The position numbers and the translations under genes were made by a program. The notes under the pieces are model-generated. The model saw only the letters and a program-made list of their open reading frames with translations, was not told the DNA's origin and searched no databases. Of a DNA stretch of 6,070 nt, positions 5,495-6,070 are shown in pieces. Numbering within the stretch: position 1 is the stretch's first letter; each line of letters begins with the position of its first letter. Location of the stretch: assembly GCA_022560365.1 (NCBI GenBank), contig JADFTG010000081.1, positions 1 to 6,070 on the forward strand. Direction: 5' to 3'. The DNA comes from Chloroflexota bacterium (GTDB lineage Bacteria; Chloroflexota; Dehalococcoidia; SM23-28-2; RBG-16-64-32).

Positions 5495-6070
5495 TCAACT
5501 AGCTGTTTCCTTCATCGACTGCAGTCGCGCGAGGAGCGCTTGGGCGCAGCCTTTTTCTGCTTGGGCAGCAAGGGTGCCTAGGCGGCCAGCGCCAAAAAAG
5601 GTGTGTCCATCAGGCCTCCTCATTAGGAGTGAATCCCAGAAGGGCTGACCTTCTGGAATGGTGGAGACGTTTATCACCATAAAATCAGACACTGGCGTAG
5701 TAGAATGCTCAATTATGTCGATAAGGGCCTCGTGGCGAGCCGCATGACCAACTTGGATGATATTGCGCACGATTTGGTTTAAGTTTTCTTCTGTATAGTG
5801 CCCAGTGCTCTTAAGGCCGTCATAGAATTCGCTTCTTAGCATCTTTGTTACCCTATCAAAGCTGGCCCGTTCGTGCGCCGCTTGGATGACTGATTTCACA
5901 GATTCATCGTCGTCGAGGCCTGCCTCTGTGATGGTTTCTTCTGCCCGCGCGATTAACTCCTTTAATTTTGTATTTGGAGCGTCGCCAACGTTATTCAGGG
6001 CGGAGCAGAAGAGAAGGATTGCCACCGCAGGAAAGGGGCTGCGCAACTGCTTGCCGGTACCATATGTGTG
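5495..6070 (-). CDS. Uncharacterised low-GC protein, N-terminus outside the window
   Basis: I do not recognise this protein. A TTG at 6046 could start a 183-residue product, but it has no persuasive ribosome binding site and the frame stays open to the window edge, so this is most likely the C-terminal part of a larger protein (191 residues visible). A short hydrophobic stretch (AVAILLFCSAL) is followed by a highly charged, helix-predicting region (KLKELIARAEETITEAG, then a DDDES acidic patch), then more helices with several His, and a Gly-rich segment near GHTFFGAGRLGTLAA. The look is of a soluble, mainly helical protein or domain. Base composition is clearly different from its neighbours: sampled lines give 43% and 48% G+C, against 75-77% in thiO and the LLM gene, and it uses TTA and AAA codons. 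This suggests recent acquisition. It converges on the LLM gene. Confidence 0.65.
   Translation of the reverse strand, partial: HTYGTGKQLRSPFPAVAILLFCSALNNVGDAPNTKLKELIARAEETITEAGLDDDESVKSVIQAAHERASFDRVTKMLRSEFYDGLKSTGHYTEENLNQIVRNIIQVGHAARHEALIDIIEHSTTPVSDFMVINVSTIPEGQPFWDSLLMRRPDGHTFFGAGRLGTLAAQAEKGCAQALLARLQSMKETAS

Noticed and set aside
1..6070. A new multi-gene defence, toxin-antitoxin or biosynthetic system
   Set aside because: Apart from the two unrecognised partial genes, all genes belong to common metabolic or membrane families, and no nuclease, toxin, transposase, phage or carrier-protein genes are visible.

Overview
This is a high-GC bacterial chromosomal segment. Hand-counted 60-base lines inside the main genes reach 75-77% G+C. 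It carries seven protein-coding genes and a few small regulatory or repetitive elements. The gene types (a divergent VTT/DedA-like membrane protein, a classical SDR dehydrogenase, a luciferase-like flavin monooxygenase, ThiO and ThiE) and the codon bias would suit a soil or marine Chloroflexota (Dehalococcoidia-like) or actinobacterial-type genome. That placement is an inference from style only, because no marker gene is present.

Layout. (i) 1-564 (+) is the 3' part of an uncharacterised, beta-rich, possibly lipoprotein-like protein whose start lies outside the window. It overlaps by 4 bases (GTGA) the next gene, a ThiO-type FAD glycine/D-amino-acid oxidase (561-1649, +). (ii) Convergent to ThiO, and sharing the palindrome CTAG as overlapping stop codons, is ThiE, thiamine-phosphate synthase (1646-2266, -). 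Two thiamine-pathway proteins thus lie tail to tail with no intergenic DNA. (iii) A 203-bp non-coding gap (2267-2469) holds an 11-unit imperfect heptanucleotide tandem repeat directly after the stop of an SDR dehydrogenase (2470-3252, -). The SDR lies 69 bp behind a VTT-domain membrane protein (3322-4107, -), probably in one transcription unit. (iv) A divergent intergenic region (4108-4266) contains candidate promoters for both directions, a perfect TGACCG-TT-CGGTCA palindrome resembling a TetR-family operator, and a second adjacent inverted repeat. (v) An LLM-class flavin-dependent oxidoreductase follows (4267-5448, +). (vi) After a 46-bp convergent gap with a GC stem-loop, an unrecognised gene (5495 to the window end, -) has much lower G+C (43-48% in sampled lines). 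It is open at its 5' end, which makes it a candidate for horizontally acquired DNA.

The genes are mostly ordinary metabolism. ThiO supplies the glycine-derived imine for the thiazole half of thiamine, and ThiE joins the thiazole and pyrimidine halves. The VTT protein, SDR and LLM oxidoreductase have no assignable shared substrate. I see no clear sign of a new multi-gene system. The points most worth checking are the heptad repeat, the divergent palindromic operator, the VTT protein lacking family-typical charged residues, and the low-GC unknown gene at the right edge.
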